A stretch of 64,000 nucleotides of DNA from Acholoe squamosa (lineage: Eukaryota > Annelida > Polychaeta > Phyllodocida > Polynoidae): positions 55,243,777 to 55,307,776 of the forward strand of contig OX439050.1 in assembly GCA_949317995.1 (NCBI GenBank), read 5' to 3'. The position numbers were made by a program, and so were the translations under genes. Shown piece after piece: positions 1 to 11,809 of the stretch. Within the stretch, counting starts at the first letter, position 1; the number at the start of each line of letters is the position of its first letter. The notes beneath the pieces were generated by a model that saw only the letters and a list, made by a program, of their open reading frames with translations, ran no database searches and was not told the DNA's origin.

Positions 1-2
1 TC

Positions 3-683
3 TCCCGTCGTGTGTATAATGAGCTTCGAGACCTTCCACCCGGCATTCACTGCTTCAATTTGTCTGAAAGTTTATTATTAGACTTGGAGTGGTGGTACCA
101 ATTTGTAACTTGGTTCAATGGCAAGGCCCGCATGATAAGAACTGATACCCCGTCCCATACTGTGTATACAGATTCTTCAAAATATGGTTTCGGCGGTCAC
201 ATCGAAGACGACTTCTTCTATGGTTGTTGGTACAGGGATGACAAGTGTTGTGGCCATCATGAAAATCCCCCGCAGGATGAGTCGTACTGTGATCATATTA
301 ACATTGAAGAAATGTGGCCTGTTGTAGTATCTGTGCATCGCTGGGGCAACGAGTGGAAAGATAGCTTTGTAGCTGTGTATACAGATAACACTCAGGTACA
401 GGGCATGATAAATTCTGGCAGGAGTACAAGCCCCCATGCCATGCCTTGGTTGCGGGAATTATTTTGGTGCTGCGCCTTATACAACATTCATCTAAGAGCC
501 TTCAGAATCAGCTCTGAAGATAACATATTAGCTGACGCCTTGTCTCGTCTGAATAATGCCGACCATGTAATTATTTGTGGCTATACTATTGACACCTTCA
601 TCGATTGTTGTTACAGAGCGGGAGGCACTGCGACGCAGTTGGGAGGTTCTGAGATCGAATTGCTGGTCTGCCACCACTTATAG
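3..683 (+). CDS. RT-RNase H polyprotein, C-terminal part (DIRS/Ngaro-like YR retroelement)
   Basis: This frame is already open at the window edge, so it is the 3' end of a longer reverse transcriptase-RNase H frame; no ATG is needed here. The N-terminal part (LEWWYQFVTWF) is the connection after the RT. The RNase H core follows, counting residues from base 12: YTDSS with D54, INIEEMW with E99/E100, VYTDNTQ with D125 and ILADALSRL with D175. All acidic catalytic positions are present. RNase H degrades the RNA strand of the RNA-DNA hybrid during retroelement replication. The tyrosine recombinase frame overlaps its end by about 107 nt in another frame, a typical YR-retroelement arrangement. This portion looks intact; the RT itself lies outside the window. 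Confidence 0.85.
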   Translation, partial: SRRVYNELRDLPPGIHCFNLSESLLLDLEWWYQFVTWFNGKARMIRTDTPSHTVYTDSSKYGFGGHIEDDFFYGCWYRDDKCCGHHENPPQDESYCDHINIEEMWPVVVSVHRWGNEWKDSFVAVYTDNTQVQGMINSGRSTSPHAMPWLRELFWCCALYNIHLRAFRISSEDNILADALSRLNNADHVIICGYTIDTFIDCCYRAGGTATQLGGSEIELLVCHHL

Positions 684-1533
684 GACAAGGAAATCCCAAT
701 GGAAACAATATGAGGACTTCTGTGAGGAATATGATCTGTGTTATTTACCAGCCTCAATAGAAACCGTCTGTCTATATATAACTTATCTTGTTAGTCGCGT
801 GGCTTATAACACCATTGAGAACTACATCTCGGGCCTATGGGCTCTGCATGACTTTATGGGCTACCCTCATCCCACAAGAGCATGTTTCCTTATCAAATCT
901 ACCTTGGATGGTGCGAAACGATTGTTGGGCTCAGCATCTAAGCCAGCCGAACCCCTGACAGCCTCTGACTTATTACGTATAAAGGCTGTCCTGAACTTAT
1001 CTAAGGCTAAAGACAGGAAATTCTGGGCCGCGCTATTGTTGTCCTTCCGTTGCTTGTTGCGCGTTGGGCACATCACAAATTCGATACATTCCCTCTTAGT
1101 GAGTGATGTGAAATTCTGGGATGGTGGACTTGACTTATGTATTCGCAGCTCGAAGACGGTTCAATTCCGTCAATATAAACAAATTATTCCTGTTATTGCA
1201 TCACCTGGCAGTAATCTCTGCCCTGTACAGCTGCTGAAGGATTATATTCTGGAGTCTGGGCTAGAACCCAATGACCAACTATTTTCATGGACTTATAATG
1301 TTTATTCATACAAACTCAAGGACTCTTGTCGGATCGCCAAGCTGGAAGGGGATTTCACTACCCACAGTGTGCGTCGGGGTGCCGCCATGTTTTTGGCAGA
1401 TTTTATGCACCTTCACGACGTTAAAAGCTATGGCAACTGGAGATCCTGGGCGGTTCTGATTTATTTATCAGATTCTTACCGCTCGCGACGTGTTAAAGAC
1501 TTACGTGTGGCTCATGAATTGAGCAGGTATTAA
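577..1533 (+). CDS. Tyrosine recombinase (integrase) of DIRS/Ngaro-like retroelement
   Basis: This 318-residue frame encodes a phage-integrase-fold tyrosine recombinase, which YR retroelements use in place of a DDE integrase to insert circular DNA without a target duplication. Visible catalytic positions: R162 in LLRVGH, K193 in SSKT, H263 and R266 in HSVRRG, W288 in the H/W position of GNWRS, and nucleophile Y296 in LIYLSDS. The N-terminal SAM-like DNA-binding half spans roughly residues 30-120. The frame opens at a GTG inside the RNase H frame, so the true start is uncertain and may depend on the overlap or on splicing. The full catalytic set and absence of breaks suggest a recent copy. Its 3' side carries the element's split direct repeats. 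Confidence 0.88.
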   Translation: MAILLTPSSIVVTEREALRRSWEVLRSNCWSATTYRTRKSQWKQYEDFCEEYDLCYLPASIETVCLYITYLVSRVAYNTIENYISGLWALHDFMGYPHPTRACFLIKSTLDGAKRLLGSASKPAEPLTASDLLRIKAVLNLSKAKDRKFWAALLLSFRCLLRVGHITNSIHSLLVSDVKFWDGGLDLCIRSSKTVQFRQYKQIIPVIASPGSNLCPVQLLKDYILESGLEPNDQLFSWTYNVYSYKLKDSCRIAKLEGDFTTHSVRRGAAMFLADFMHLHDVKSYGNWRSWAVLIYLSDSYRSRRVKDLRVAHELSRY

Positions 1534-1562
1534 CTGGGCAAAGTGTTTTTGTATGCCGTGTG

Positions 1563-1938
1563 CCGCCCCAATTGTCAGCGATTGTCAGCGACTTGGGCAA
1601 AGTGTATATATGTTGTCGTGTCCATCCATACAAGGAAATATGACTACTATATGTACAAAGGAACGGAGTAGATATAGGGGTATATTTCCCCACTAGATGG
1701 ACCTCCCCACCACCTGGGTCAGGTGGTACTGTGCTGCCACACCAGATGGCACTGCACTGAGACTGAACAAAGGAACTGAGTCATGGACTCCATGGACATT
1801 TGGTCATAAAATTTTTCTTTTTGTTTCTGACGTTGTCTGTTAGGTTTAAAGTTTAATAAACCGCCCCAATTGTCAGCGATTGTCAGCGACTTGGGCAAAG
1901 TGTATATATGTTGTCGTGTCCATCCATACAAGGAAATA
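1563..1938 (+). repeat. Split direct repeats at the 3' end of the left YR retroelement
   Basis: A 78-bp sequence beginning CCGCCCCAATTGTCAGCG occurs at 1563-1640 and again, identical by eye, at 1861-1938. The 220 bp between them would be the A2 segment in the A1-ORFs-B1-A2-B2 layout known for Ngaro/PAT-type elements. An AATAAA lies just before the second copy at 1855-1860, consistent with a 3' processing signal. The element's 5' A1 copy is outside the window, so A2 cannot be matched here. The right border of the element is put near 1938. Confidence 0.7.
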
Positions 1939-3079
1939 TATGATATGATAAGCTTGAAGGAGCATCTGTTTTCACCTTTACTATGTTGTGCATGTACAGC
2001 TGTGATGTAGTTTTCAATTGTGTCGTCATCGGATGCATCAAATAAACCTGCCCCTCTCTTCTATAGTGACACATAATCTATGAAAATGTCAGAATCCTTT
2101 TATTTGATGAAGCGGCCATTGAAATAATCGTTTATGAAAATTTGATAGTGTTTTTCTTTGAAAAAGCAGATTGCACCTCCTGTCATATGCCGATATGTTG
2201 TCATCACACCTCAGGGAGCATTGTCGTTCAAACTACCAATTCCAAAGGCCAGGGAATACAGCCTTTGACTCATATTTCAATTTTGAAATGATGTCCATGA
2301 GGAAATTTCACTAGACCACGCAAAACCAGACACACGGTAGACTAGAGCCTTGACCCATAATGCATCTCGTCTAAGAATTTTGTTGAAATATCTTCCCGTT
2401 GTGTTTAGCATTTGCGCATATATACTAGTACCTTAAGGGTTCCAGAGGGTCAGGAGGATTCATTAGCATAATATCACGGATAATATTGTGAAAAGGTAGT
2501 GATGTGAGGCAATAGTAAAGGCAATAAAGGGGAAACGTGGGGCTGTGGTTTTCTTCTTAAAGGGAATCAAGGAATAGAATACATCATAGATCTCATCCAC
2601 TATTTTGCAAAATAGCTACTGCCACGGTGGTGGGTGGGTGGGGGGGGGGGGTTGGTGGGTGGGGTGGGGGGATGGGAGGGTCCTGTTGCATGTGTGGTAG
2701 TTAAGTAAGGAGAGTAAGACCCCAGTAGATGGCCTGTACCTTTTTCATACCACCATCTCCTCTTGCCCTTCGCTGCCACTCTTATGACACATTTCTGTGC
2801 TGGAAATGTCATGGGTAATATTCTGACTAAATGGCATCTCATCTAGGTGAAAATAGGGTCAGTTCGTGACATCTATGTCCGGTCGGTTGATTTACTTCGA
2901 GCCTCAAAGTAAGATGGAAGGAGGCATGAAGGTAGTAGTGTTTTACATCAACCAGACAGTTTCCAAGTCTATCAATAGAAGTCTCTCATGGTAAAGGCGG
3001 TACCCTTTCTTATCAATTCATTTCTAAATTATGAGTCTCCTACTGTACTACTACCACAGGCCTGTGCCAGTGTCAACAA
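1939..3079. other. No gene seen; G-rich tract at 2631-2672
   Basis: No convincing coding exon on either strand. The plus strand at 2631-2672 is a run of GGG/GGTGGG blocks with potential to form G-quadruplex DNA. Confidence 0.5.
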
Positions 3080-6010
3080 ATTATCATTGCTTACATATTG
3101 CTTCTACCAACACACTAGTAGGTCATCTCCGATATCCTGCATCTCAAGTTGTCAGCCACTAAAGGCCCTCAAATTGGCATTAATGTTGTTAAGAACTGCT
3201 ATTTCCTTGTAAATAACAATAACAGAACCCCCTATAGGAGAGATCAGACCTTATTCAATCTGGAGTCATCTCCTATAGGTGGGTCATTTCCCCATCATGG
3301 CTTTGCCCCTCACATTCACAAAGCCCTAGCATCAGCCACATCCTGAGAGCTACTTCATTTTTATTGGCCCTCTTAGGGCTTTGCAAGTTATTGTCACTCA
3401 GGCCTACGCTCGGTCTGACTTTTGGTCATTGCCACAAAGCGTCCCTTCCTGATATGCTATATTAGTTATGTGGCTTCATCACTTTGTTGCCTTCGCCTTC
3501 TAATTCTTTGTGACATATCTTGATGGTCTATGATACCTGTTAGACATGCATGCTCGATAGGACAATACCTCGTATTAGTTAGCATAAAAAGTGTATAATC
3601 TTATTCAAGCATATTGCAGTGATATTGAACATGGCATGGATTCCTACATGGCATGGGAAATGATTCCCAGGAATCAGAGTCACAAAGAACACTCCATAAT
3701 CATGACTGACACTGCTGGTTAGCTGTACCATTGTTAAAGTGGTGGAGCTCATCCCAAGCTACTTCCTATTACTAAGGTAAACCAAAGCAGGAAATTAAAC
3801 CCCCGTGTGTAGCTTCCTATATGTGTCCATGTAAGATAATGATCGATGTTAAGAAGAGTGGCAGTGGTAGTGTAGATTTAATTATGTGTGACAGTTTATG
3901 ATTAAGGCGAGCTCTGATACTAGGGGGTGGGAGGAGTATGAGGACCAGGGGTGTGTTTCAGACCGATTAATGATTGGAGCTTTGTTGTAGATTCATATGG
4001 TCACTGAATGTACCATTTGTAGAATCGTTCACATGGCTTACATCCTGTGTTGTGCAGTCATAATAAAGGGTGTGATGCCAAACATAGTCAGTATTTGGCT
4101 GTCGTCCACATTCAGTGCACTTTGACAGTGCAGTTAAACATAATTTTTTGTGCCATGTTTAAGAGTACAGTAATCTCCATTCTCCATTATCTCATTGATT
4201 ATTTGGTTGATTGAATGATTTCTAACATGGCTACGATAGAACAAGCAGGGCTACAATTTTGCTGTCTTATTTTCTACTAGAATATAAAGGTTGTGGTTGT
4301 AGCTTTATTTGGTGATAGGTAATTGTTCTGAAACATACCCCAGAGGAAAAAGGAGACACGGCAGAACATTCACCTAATCATAACATCAACAGTCCACAAG
4401 GCCTCTGTCACAGAAATCCATATGAGAAATATATATTGCGCGACAGAGGTCATCATATTGATTACTTTTTAGAATAAAGCTTACATACTCAGATTGATAG
4501 GTGTACTGCTGAAATGGGTATTCTCTCATTTTTCATAGCCAGAATCATCAAATTATCATTGCTTACATATTGCTTCCACCAACACATTAGTAGGACATCT
4601 CCTATAGATGGGTCATTTCCCCATCATGGCTTTGCCCCTCACATTCACAAAACCCGAGCATCAGCCACATCCTGAGAGATACTTCATTTTTATTGGCCCT
4701 CTTAGGGCTTTGTGAATTATCGTCACTCAGGCCTACCCTCGGACTGATTTTTGGTCATTGCCACATAGCGTCTCTTCATGATACGCTACATTAGTTATGT
4801 GGCTTCATCACATTGTTGCCTTCGCCTTCTCATTCTTTGTGACATTGTTATATCTTGATGGTCTATGATACCTGTATGACATGCATGCTCAATAGGACAA
4901 TACCTCGTATTAGTTAGCATAAAAAGTGTATAATCTTATTCCAGCATATTACAGTGATATTGAACATGGCATGGATTCCTACATGGCATGGGAAATGATT
5001 TCTGGGAATCAGAGTCACAGAGAACACTCCATAATCATGACTGACACTGCTGGTTAGCTGTACCATTGTTAAAGTGGTAGAGCTCATCCCAAGCTACTTC
5101 CTATTACTAAGGTAAACCAAAGCAGGAAATTAAACCTCCGTGTGTAGCTTCCTATATGTGTCCATGTAAGATAATGATCGATGTTGAGAAGAGTGGCAGT
5201 GGTAGTGTAGATTTAATTATGTGTGACAGCTTATGATTAAGGCGAGCTCTGATACTAGGGGGTGGGAGGAGTATGAGGACCAGGGGTGTGTTTCAGACCG
5301 ATTAATGATTGGAGCTTTGTTGTAGATTCATATGGTCACTGAATGTACGATTTGTAAAATCGTTCACATGGCTTACATCCTGTGTTGTGCAATCATACTA
5401 AAGGGTGTGATGCCAAACGTAGTCAGTATTTGGCTGTCGTCCACATTCAGTGCACTTTGATAGTGCAGTTAAACATAATTTTTTTGTGCTATGTTTAAGA
5501 GTATAGTAATCCCCATTCTCCATCATTTCATTGATTAATTAGTTGATCAAATGATTTCTAACATGGCTACAATAGAGTACATAGTGCTACAATTTGGCTG
5601 TCTTATTTTCTACTAGAATATAAAAGTTGTGGTCGTAGGTTTATTTGGTGATAGTTGATTGTTCTGAAACGTGCCCCAGAGGAAAAGGAAGACATGGCAG
5701 AACATTCGGCTAATCATAACATCGATAGTCCACTAGGCCTCTGTCACAGAAATCCATATAGAAAAAATATATATTGCGCAACAGAGGTCAAGTAACCTCT
5801 GCACTGAAAACTTATATCTGAAAAACAAATAATCAGTGATGATCACTTTAGGATGCTCAATTTGATGCCGTCTGGGGGGAGTACCTTGTCATCATTTGGG
5901 TAATCAAGTGATTACAGAGGGTCATCATATTGATTACTTTTTAGAATATAGTTTACATACTCAGATTAATAGCTGTACTGCTGAGATGGGTATTCTGTCA
6001 TTTATCAGCT
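3080..6010. repeat. Two-unit tandem duplication of a dispersed repeat (about 1.33-1.47 kb units)
   Basis: Sequence from about 3080 to 4555 is repeated from about 4556 to 6010 in the same order. Matching landmarks: the GCTTACATATTGCTTC start, a GGCCCTCTTAGGGCTTTG block (about 3365 and 4693), AATCATGACTGACACTGCTGG (about 3700 and 5034) and CTTATTTTCTACTAGAAT (about 4266 and 5605). Copies differ by scattered substitutions, and unit 2 carries about 140 extra bases near 5788-5925, so the duplication is not recent. Modules of the unit recur at 11.8, 17.4, 26.0, 29.3 and 30.5 kb, so it is a dispersed repeat and not a local unique duplication. Confidence 0.75.
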
Positions 6011-8489
6011 CATCGGGTACAGTTTATAAATATTTTCATAATTACCCCCCCCTCCTCCTTGTATTGACAGGTATTTTTCTGAACCCTTATGATAATCATA
6101 ATGGGTTAAATAGCACATACCATGTATCAATATGTATAGCAAAGAAGAATCAATTCTCCTAGTTGTTACTACTTTTTCAGATACAGGAGTGGTGTCTAAC
6201 TGCAAACATGTTAAACGAGATTAATGCAAATATTTATAGATAGATGACCTCAAGGTAGTTCCTATGTACTCTATTGTTGTATAGTGGAGGCCCCTGGTGG
6301 CAGATGTATGTCATCAAAATGATGACCTTGGGTCATCACTTTGATGAAATGGGGTCATCATTTGAGAATGAACAAAAGTCATCTTCAGTGATCACCTTTA
6401 TATATGTAAAAGTCATCAGTGTGGGTTTAAGAGAAGGAATACAGATGATATAGAGAGACAGTGTTGTGTTGGATGGAGGAGGAAAGAGTGAGTGAGCCAC
6501 CATATTCGACATAATAGGTACCAACCCCCTAATGAGCCCCCCCCACCTCCTTATGGGGAATTTGCAGACCAATTCTCACGATTTTGCAGACCAGTGACTC
6601 CAGTGACAAACCTTAAAACACCACAATAGTCCTGCCTCTATAGCACGTCTGGTAAGGTGTGCATGTCCTTCACACCTCTCTAGATGTGTAAAGGATGAGT
6701 AGTGAGTGGAAGTGAAAGATACTTAACAAGTCCAGTGTAGCTTTTCAACTTCACATAGCCAGCGAAAGAGAGCTAAAAAAATGAACATTTGAAGCTTGTT
6801 TTAAATGTAAAAATAATTGTAAGCATCCTGGGTGCTTATCACGTCGAATACATTTGACAATCAAGATAAAGCTTGAATGAAAAGATAATCGTCATCCCCA
6901 AACCTTGGACCCTGCCCACTTCAAACAATCCCACTGGAAGAAGTTTTATAATTGTTACATGACTCTAATTGTACAGTTCTTTATATTCATTAGGAGGGGA
7001 AGTTGTTGAAAAAAATGATGAGTTCAGGTATTAATCCGCAATCACAATATTTGATCGTATGAAATTGTTACAAAGTACACAATTGACATGTGGTTCCTTT
7101 TATACACGTTCATAGTAAGCTTACTGATGAGGTAGAATATTACCTAGTGTCCTATTACAACTCAGGTATGAGAAAAGTAATGAGAATAGTTGTGAGCCAG
7201 TTGGTAGTTTCCTAAGTGCCCGGTGTGGCGATTCATAAATTAAGGGATTAAAAGGTATGAATTTCATTTGAAACGATCAGTTTTGTGAAAAAAATCTCTT
7301 AATCGTTTTGAAGCAATTCAGAAATATGCTGCATTGATTTATACCATTCAAATTCTAAATGATTCCATGAGAGTGTTTCGTTTTAATAAATGTATTTTTT
7401 CTCATGTCAGCCTGATCATTTCAATGACAGAATCATGTTTTAAAGTTATGAATTAACCCCCTGGTCTGATGTCCTGTCCCATCACGCCCCCACCCCCTTA
7501 GCTGCCAGTCACGGAAAGAGTTGAGGGTACCTCCTGGGTGAAAGGCAGGGCGAATTTATGTGTTAAGAATCGAAGCAATTCAATTTCCATGTACATACAT
7601 TGATTACCTCTGGTCACAAGCTTTTATTTTGTTTCACTATGAAGAGCATTCATGTAGTTCATCTCCCATTACCTCCCAGGTGACATTATAGGAATAGACA
7701 AAGGTGCATGAGAACTACTCCAATCTGAGTGTTTTTTTTCCACATGTTAGTACTAGGTATTCCACAAGGTAGAGCCGAGGGTTAGCTAGTGACAGGTTAT
7801 CAGGTTTGGAGGAATTCGAGTGAATTGTATTCATTTCAAGTTATCTAGGTAAAAAGGCCCTCGAGCATCACTTTTACCAGGGGTTAGCCGCTATTCAAAT
7901 GAGGTCAGAGTAGAGAATTCACCCATGAAGAATTATATATACCTGCACACAATGTGTCATCCCATACAATTCTACAGCAGTACTTGTTCTCAACACGAAA
8001 CGGATGAAACATGTTAAGTTCCTACTGATGGTAGAAGTCCAGCGCCATTAGCGAATGCAAAACTAAAACTTACACATTTCAGAGTGTAGCAATGTTGTGT
8101 TACATTCCTTTTTCAGGAGTTCCCAGGCGGCAAGGTGGGGCCTTGCACACCATTGTTGCTAAATGGTGTTAATTAGGCTTTATGTATATATCTCTCTTTT
8201 TGGATAATCTAATTTAAATGAATCTATGACTGTCCACTAGTCTGGTCTAATAGCATTACAGTGTGTGTTGCAACACACCTTTGCTCTTGAGAAATAGGTA
8301 CCCGTCTAGATCAAGGGGTATTTCAGAATGGTAGCTATTGTTACTATTCTTAAAACGCCCTCTAGCTCTAGGTACAGTGAATTGCTTAATTGATATTTTT
8401 AGAGGAATGGATGACAGCTGACAAGGTCATCTAATATAGTGATACATAGAGATATCAGGGTCCAATCTAAAATCTATAAGGGAAGGATT
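6011..8489. other. No gene recognised
   Basis: AT-rich sequence. 6310-6420 has several TCATC/GATGA short inverted words. An 18-bp stretch at about 8117-8134 sits between a TTTTTCAG acceptor-like and a GTGGGG donor-like site, too short to call an exon. Confidence 0.4.
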
Positions 8490-8816
8490 TCAATTACTAG
8501 ATGGGTGGCTGATAGATGGTGCTGTGCATGCTGGTTGTAGAGATCCTTTACATGTACATTTGTATCGAACATTGCCCACATTTCCCTCTTCATAGTAGAC
8601 TATACAACAAGACCAATGTAAAGATGAGAATGGGAGGTGTGCATATATGGTCTGATTCTCACTGCCAAATACACCCCTCTGGGAAACCGATGACATCTGA
8701 ATAATACAAACTAGCATTAGGAATGTTATGTGAAAGAGAATTTGAATTTTCAGCTTATGATGGTGGTGGATCTCCTTCATTTTTACCTTTTTGAGAAGTT
8801 TCAGTATTACATGCAT
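8490..8816 (-). CDS. Possible small secreted cysteine-containing protein
   Basis: This 108-codon frame starts at an ATG. I do not recognise it. Near residues 22-40 is a hydrophobic stretch (KIQILFHITFLMLVCIIQ) that looks like a signal peptide core preceded by basic residues and histidines, followed by SSVSQRG as a possible cleavage region. The rest is short and polar, with an NQT glycosylation sequon and five cysteines (SLHWSCC, YKCTCKG, PAC). Such a layout fits a small secreted peptide, but an AT-rich chance frame could also give a hydrophobic patch. No flanking exons, promoter or poly(A) site were identified. Codon composition gives no independent support. Confidence 0.22.
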   Translation of the reverse strand: MHVILKLLKKVKMKEIHHHHKLKIQILFHITFLMLVCIIQMSSVSQRGVFGSENQTIYAHLPFSSLHWSCCIVYYEEGNVGNVRYKCTCKGSLQPACTAPSISHPSSN

Positions 8817-9414
8817 GTTTTCCCATTTAGTGAGAAACGTTATATCTTAGCACAACATGAAATTCTCCCTTGATCTCAAAGTATGTAGTACAGCTAGCAC
8901 AAGCAAATACTAACACTGTCTAAAGCAGTTCTCTGACTAAAGGAGAAATCATTACTAACAAGCATAACATTACTGCTCCTGATGATGTGAAATATATTTT
9001 TCTGACTACTTCATTGGTTGTGATTTTGCTGTGATCTAGTTCTAGCGTGTTTATATCTCCTATGGTTTCTTCCATTATCACCTTTTTATCTGAGTGGCAT
9101 TCCTGTATATTTTTTCTTAATTGGATTGCCAACAAGTACAATATGCAGTATTACATGCAGGTCCCTTTCTTTTTTTTTGTGGTTTACCCCGAGGTTTATC
9201 TCCTTTTCAAATGGGTGAAATATCAAAATATCAGGGGTTCATAATGAATTATACCTTAATTCAGAATTTATATCAGTGATGTGAAGGTCCCACTTCCAAA
9301 TAAAAATATTTGTAGATTTATAAGGTATAGCATTTGCTTTTATGACAATCCAATTCCTCTTGCCATTGCTGCCAGTCCATAACATCCGAATTGTTCTATT
9401 TTTGGAGTTATTAG

Positions 9415-9690
9415 TTTGGAACCAGTGGGGAGGTGTCCTGGGCCCAGGTAGCAAAAATGGTGTGGCCCGAGTCTGGGCCAGAGGGGGCTCCTGATGTGGG
9501 CCACACTGGGTTAACACAGTGGGCGCCCGATGGGTTTTGTCCTCAGCAAAGGGTCTGGGCCACACTGGTCTAACCGATTTGGGCACAGATCTGTTTGAAA
9601 TTGGGCTCACCGATTTGGGCTCAAAGTGAATTTAACATGGGTTTTTGGTGTGGCCTAAAGTGGGCTGCCCGATTTGATGAAAAATTAGTG
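9415..9690 (+). repeat. Left arm of a GGGCC-rich foldback-like element
   Basis: Dense in TGGGCC, CACACTGGG and CCGATTTGGGC words. The segment GATGGGTTTTGTCCTCAGC (about 9530) is the reverse complement, with few mismatches, of a segment near 11500 in the right arm; TCTGGGCCACACTGG likewise matches reversed near 11480. Such long inverted arms made of short sub-repeats are typical of foldback-type DNA transposons. Confidence 0.55.
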
Positions 9691-10504
9691 GTGACATGTT
9701 AAAAATTCTTTTTGGGAAATTTATCCAAAATCTTTTCTTTTTTTTTAAAAGTCAATAAGCAACAAATCCTTGAGCTATTCTAACCCCCCCCCCCCCATAT
9801 CACCAAAGCAGTAAATTTTATGCAATATCTACCCAAGTGGAAAGGCAGAGCAGTACCATTCATTTGAATCAAACTCATTCAGCCAACACAAGGCACTTTG
9901 ATTCATTAAAGTGACATTCTGGCCTCAATCTTCCCCCACTAATTCCCTATGTAGGAGTATAGAAGAGAGCCTTCAAGTTCATAATGACTGTACCTCTGCA
10001 TATCTGCTCTTGTTTCAAGTTCAGTGCAATAGAAATGGTGTTGCCATTCCACTACTACTCAGATTACCTTGATTTGCACTTTTGACTAGAAACATCTAAG
10101 TATTTCCAGACTATGAGAAAGTCTGCACATTATTACTTCATATCTGATTTAGTAGTCTATTCCAGTTGTCCTATGTCTAAAAGAAATAAGTTTGGTATGG
10201 GTAGTAGAATTCTGCCTGGAGTGCTGTGAAACCACTTTGTAGTGAGTCTGCCATGGACTGGCCTACAGAGGCAGGGGATATTTTTGGTTTCTCAATTGCC
10301 TCTATATATAGTCCTCTTATACCTGGTCAAGTGTGGGACCTGTTTGCCCCCACACCACAAATACACCTTGCAAGCCTACTAGTACAAAGAAAGACATGAA
10401 GCTGTTCTTTCCAGGACTAGTCAGTGTTGCCTTTTACATTAAATATCTGGATCCCTACTATGAACCTACCTGTGTATTAATGATATAGGGAAAGTGTCCT
10501 ACAG

Positions 10505-10955
10505 CAGTGGTGGAGGGAAGGGAGGGGGGAGGGCAGGGCAGGGTGAGAGGAGGGCAGGGCAGGGTGAGAAGAGGGCAAGGCAGGGTGAGACGAGGGCAGG
10601 GCAGGGCAGGGTGAGAGCAGGGCAGGGCATGTGAGCAAAGGAGATGCCAGGGCAGTGCAGGGTGAGAGTAGGACAGGGCAGGGTGAGAGGGCAGGGCAGG
10701 GTGAGAGCAGGGCAGGGTAAGGGCAGGGCAGGGTGAGAGCAGGGCAGGGCAGGGCATGTGAGCGAAGGAGATGCCAGGGCAGTGCAGGATGAGAGTAGGG
10801 CATGGCAGGGTGAGAGCTGGGCATGGCAGGGCGATAGCAGGTCAGGGCAGGGTGAGAGCAGGGCAGGGCAAGGGTGAGAGCAGGGCAGGGCAGGGTGAGA
10901 GGAGGGCAGGGCAGGGTGAGAGCAGGGCAGGGCAAGGCAGGGTGAGGGCTGGGAG
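10505..10955 (+). repeat. G-rich minisatellite (about 19-21 bp GGGCAGGGCAGGGTGAGAG units)
   Basis: About 450 bp of imperfect repeats built from GGGCAGGGCAGGGTGAGAG, strongly purine-biased on the plus strand. Variants with GCATGTGAGCAAAGGAGATGCC at about 10627 and 10753 show a second-level repeat of about 126 bp. Three or more GGG blocks with one-base loops make G-quadruplex formation likely. Long reading frames over it are by-products of the repeat. Confidence 0.85.
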
Positions 10956-10959
10956 TGAG

Positions 10960-11140
10960 AGTGAGTGAGTAATAGATGTTTAACGCCATTTCAACAGCTA
11001 AGGTCATATTCATGGCGAGATCCTCATTACACAAATTCACAGAGGAATGTGTCAGTGCCTGCGCATATGTGCACCACACACATCCTGAGGGGATAGGTAA
11101 GAGGAGAAATAGACCCTTTTAAGTGGGCTAGGGAGGCCCA
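10960..11140 (-). mobile_element. SINE-like unit with TTTAACGCC module, copy 1
   Basis: Begins with GTGAGTGAGTAATAGATG, then TTTAACGCCATTTCAACAG, a CATGGCGAGA block, CATATGTGCACCACACACATC, and ends CCTTTTAAGTGGGCTAGGGA. The same ordered blocks occur at 12926-13116 (same strand) and, inverted, at 40262-40443 and 44505-44694. A GTTTAACG...GGCG module of this kind is a recurring conserved central domain in molluscan and other invertebrate SINEs. No pol III A/B boxes were confirmed. Confidence 0.6.
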
Positions 11141-11384
11141 GGGAGGGCAGGGTGACAGAAGGGCAGGGCAGAGCGGGGTGAGAGGGGGAAAGGGCAGGGC
11201 AGGTTGAGTGGAATGAGGAGGAGATGGAAGGGGTAAGGAATGGATAGGGGAGGGACGAACAAAAAAGAGAGAGGGAGGGGGAGCACTCATCACAGAGTTT
11301 AGAACAGTTCAGAAGATGAGGCTGCCCTGTCCAAACCCACTCTCACCCCAGACTGGGAAGACTTTATGCAGCTAAGTACCCATC

Positions 11385-11675
11385 TTGGGATGCCCATTTT
11401 GAAACCATCCTGGGCCCAATGTGGTTGCCCATTTTAAAGCTGACAAGTGCCCAAATCGGGCGGCCCAATGTGGCCCAGACCGTATGCTGAGGACAAAACC
11501 CGTTGGGAGCCCAACGGGCTCAAGTGGGTTTGCCTGATTCGGGCTGCCCTGTGTGGCCCTGACTGGAAACCCAGCATCTGCTGAACCTAAAACCTATGTA
11601 CTGAATACTGCCCGCTTTGAACCACCTTATCCCGGGTAAAACCAATTTGGCCCCGAGCGGGCTTGCTACATGGGG
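11385..11675 (-). repeat. Right arm of the foldback-like element
   Basis: Inverted partner of the arm at 9415-9690: GCTGAGGACAAAACCCGTTG and AATGTGGCCCAGACC are reversed versions of left-arm blocks. The arms enclose about 1.7 kb including the G-rich minisatellite and one SINE-like unit. No terminal duplication could be fixed. Confidence 0.5.
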
Positions 11676-11809
11676 GGTCATCATCTGAAAATGACAGACC
11701 AGGCAATACTTTTCATTGTTTATATTACTGTACAGCTAAGATCTGAAGCTTATTATAATTTCCAGAATCAATTCTCTACTATGACCGAATATTTGTAAAA
11801 GGCCAATAT

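Noticed and set aside
10458-11079. Long proline/cysteine/leucine-rich reading frames on the minus strand
   Set aside because: They are translations of the G-rich minisatellite; every frame stays open because the repeat lacks stops.
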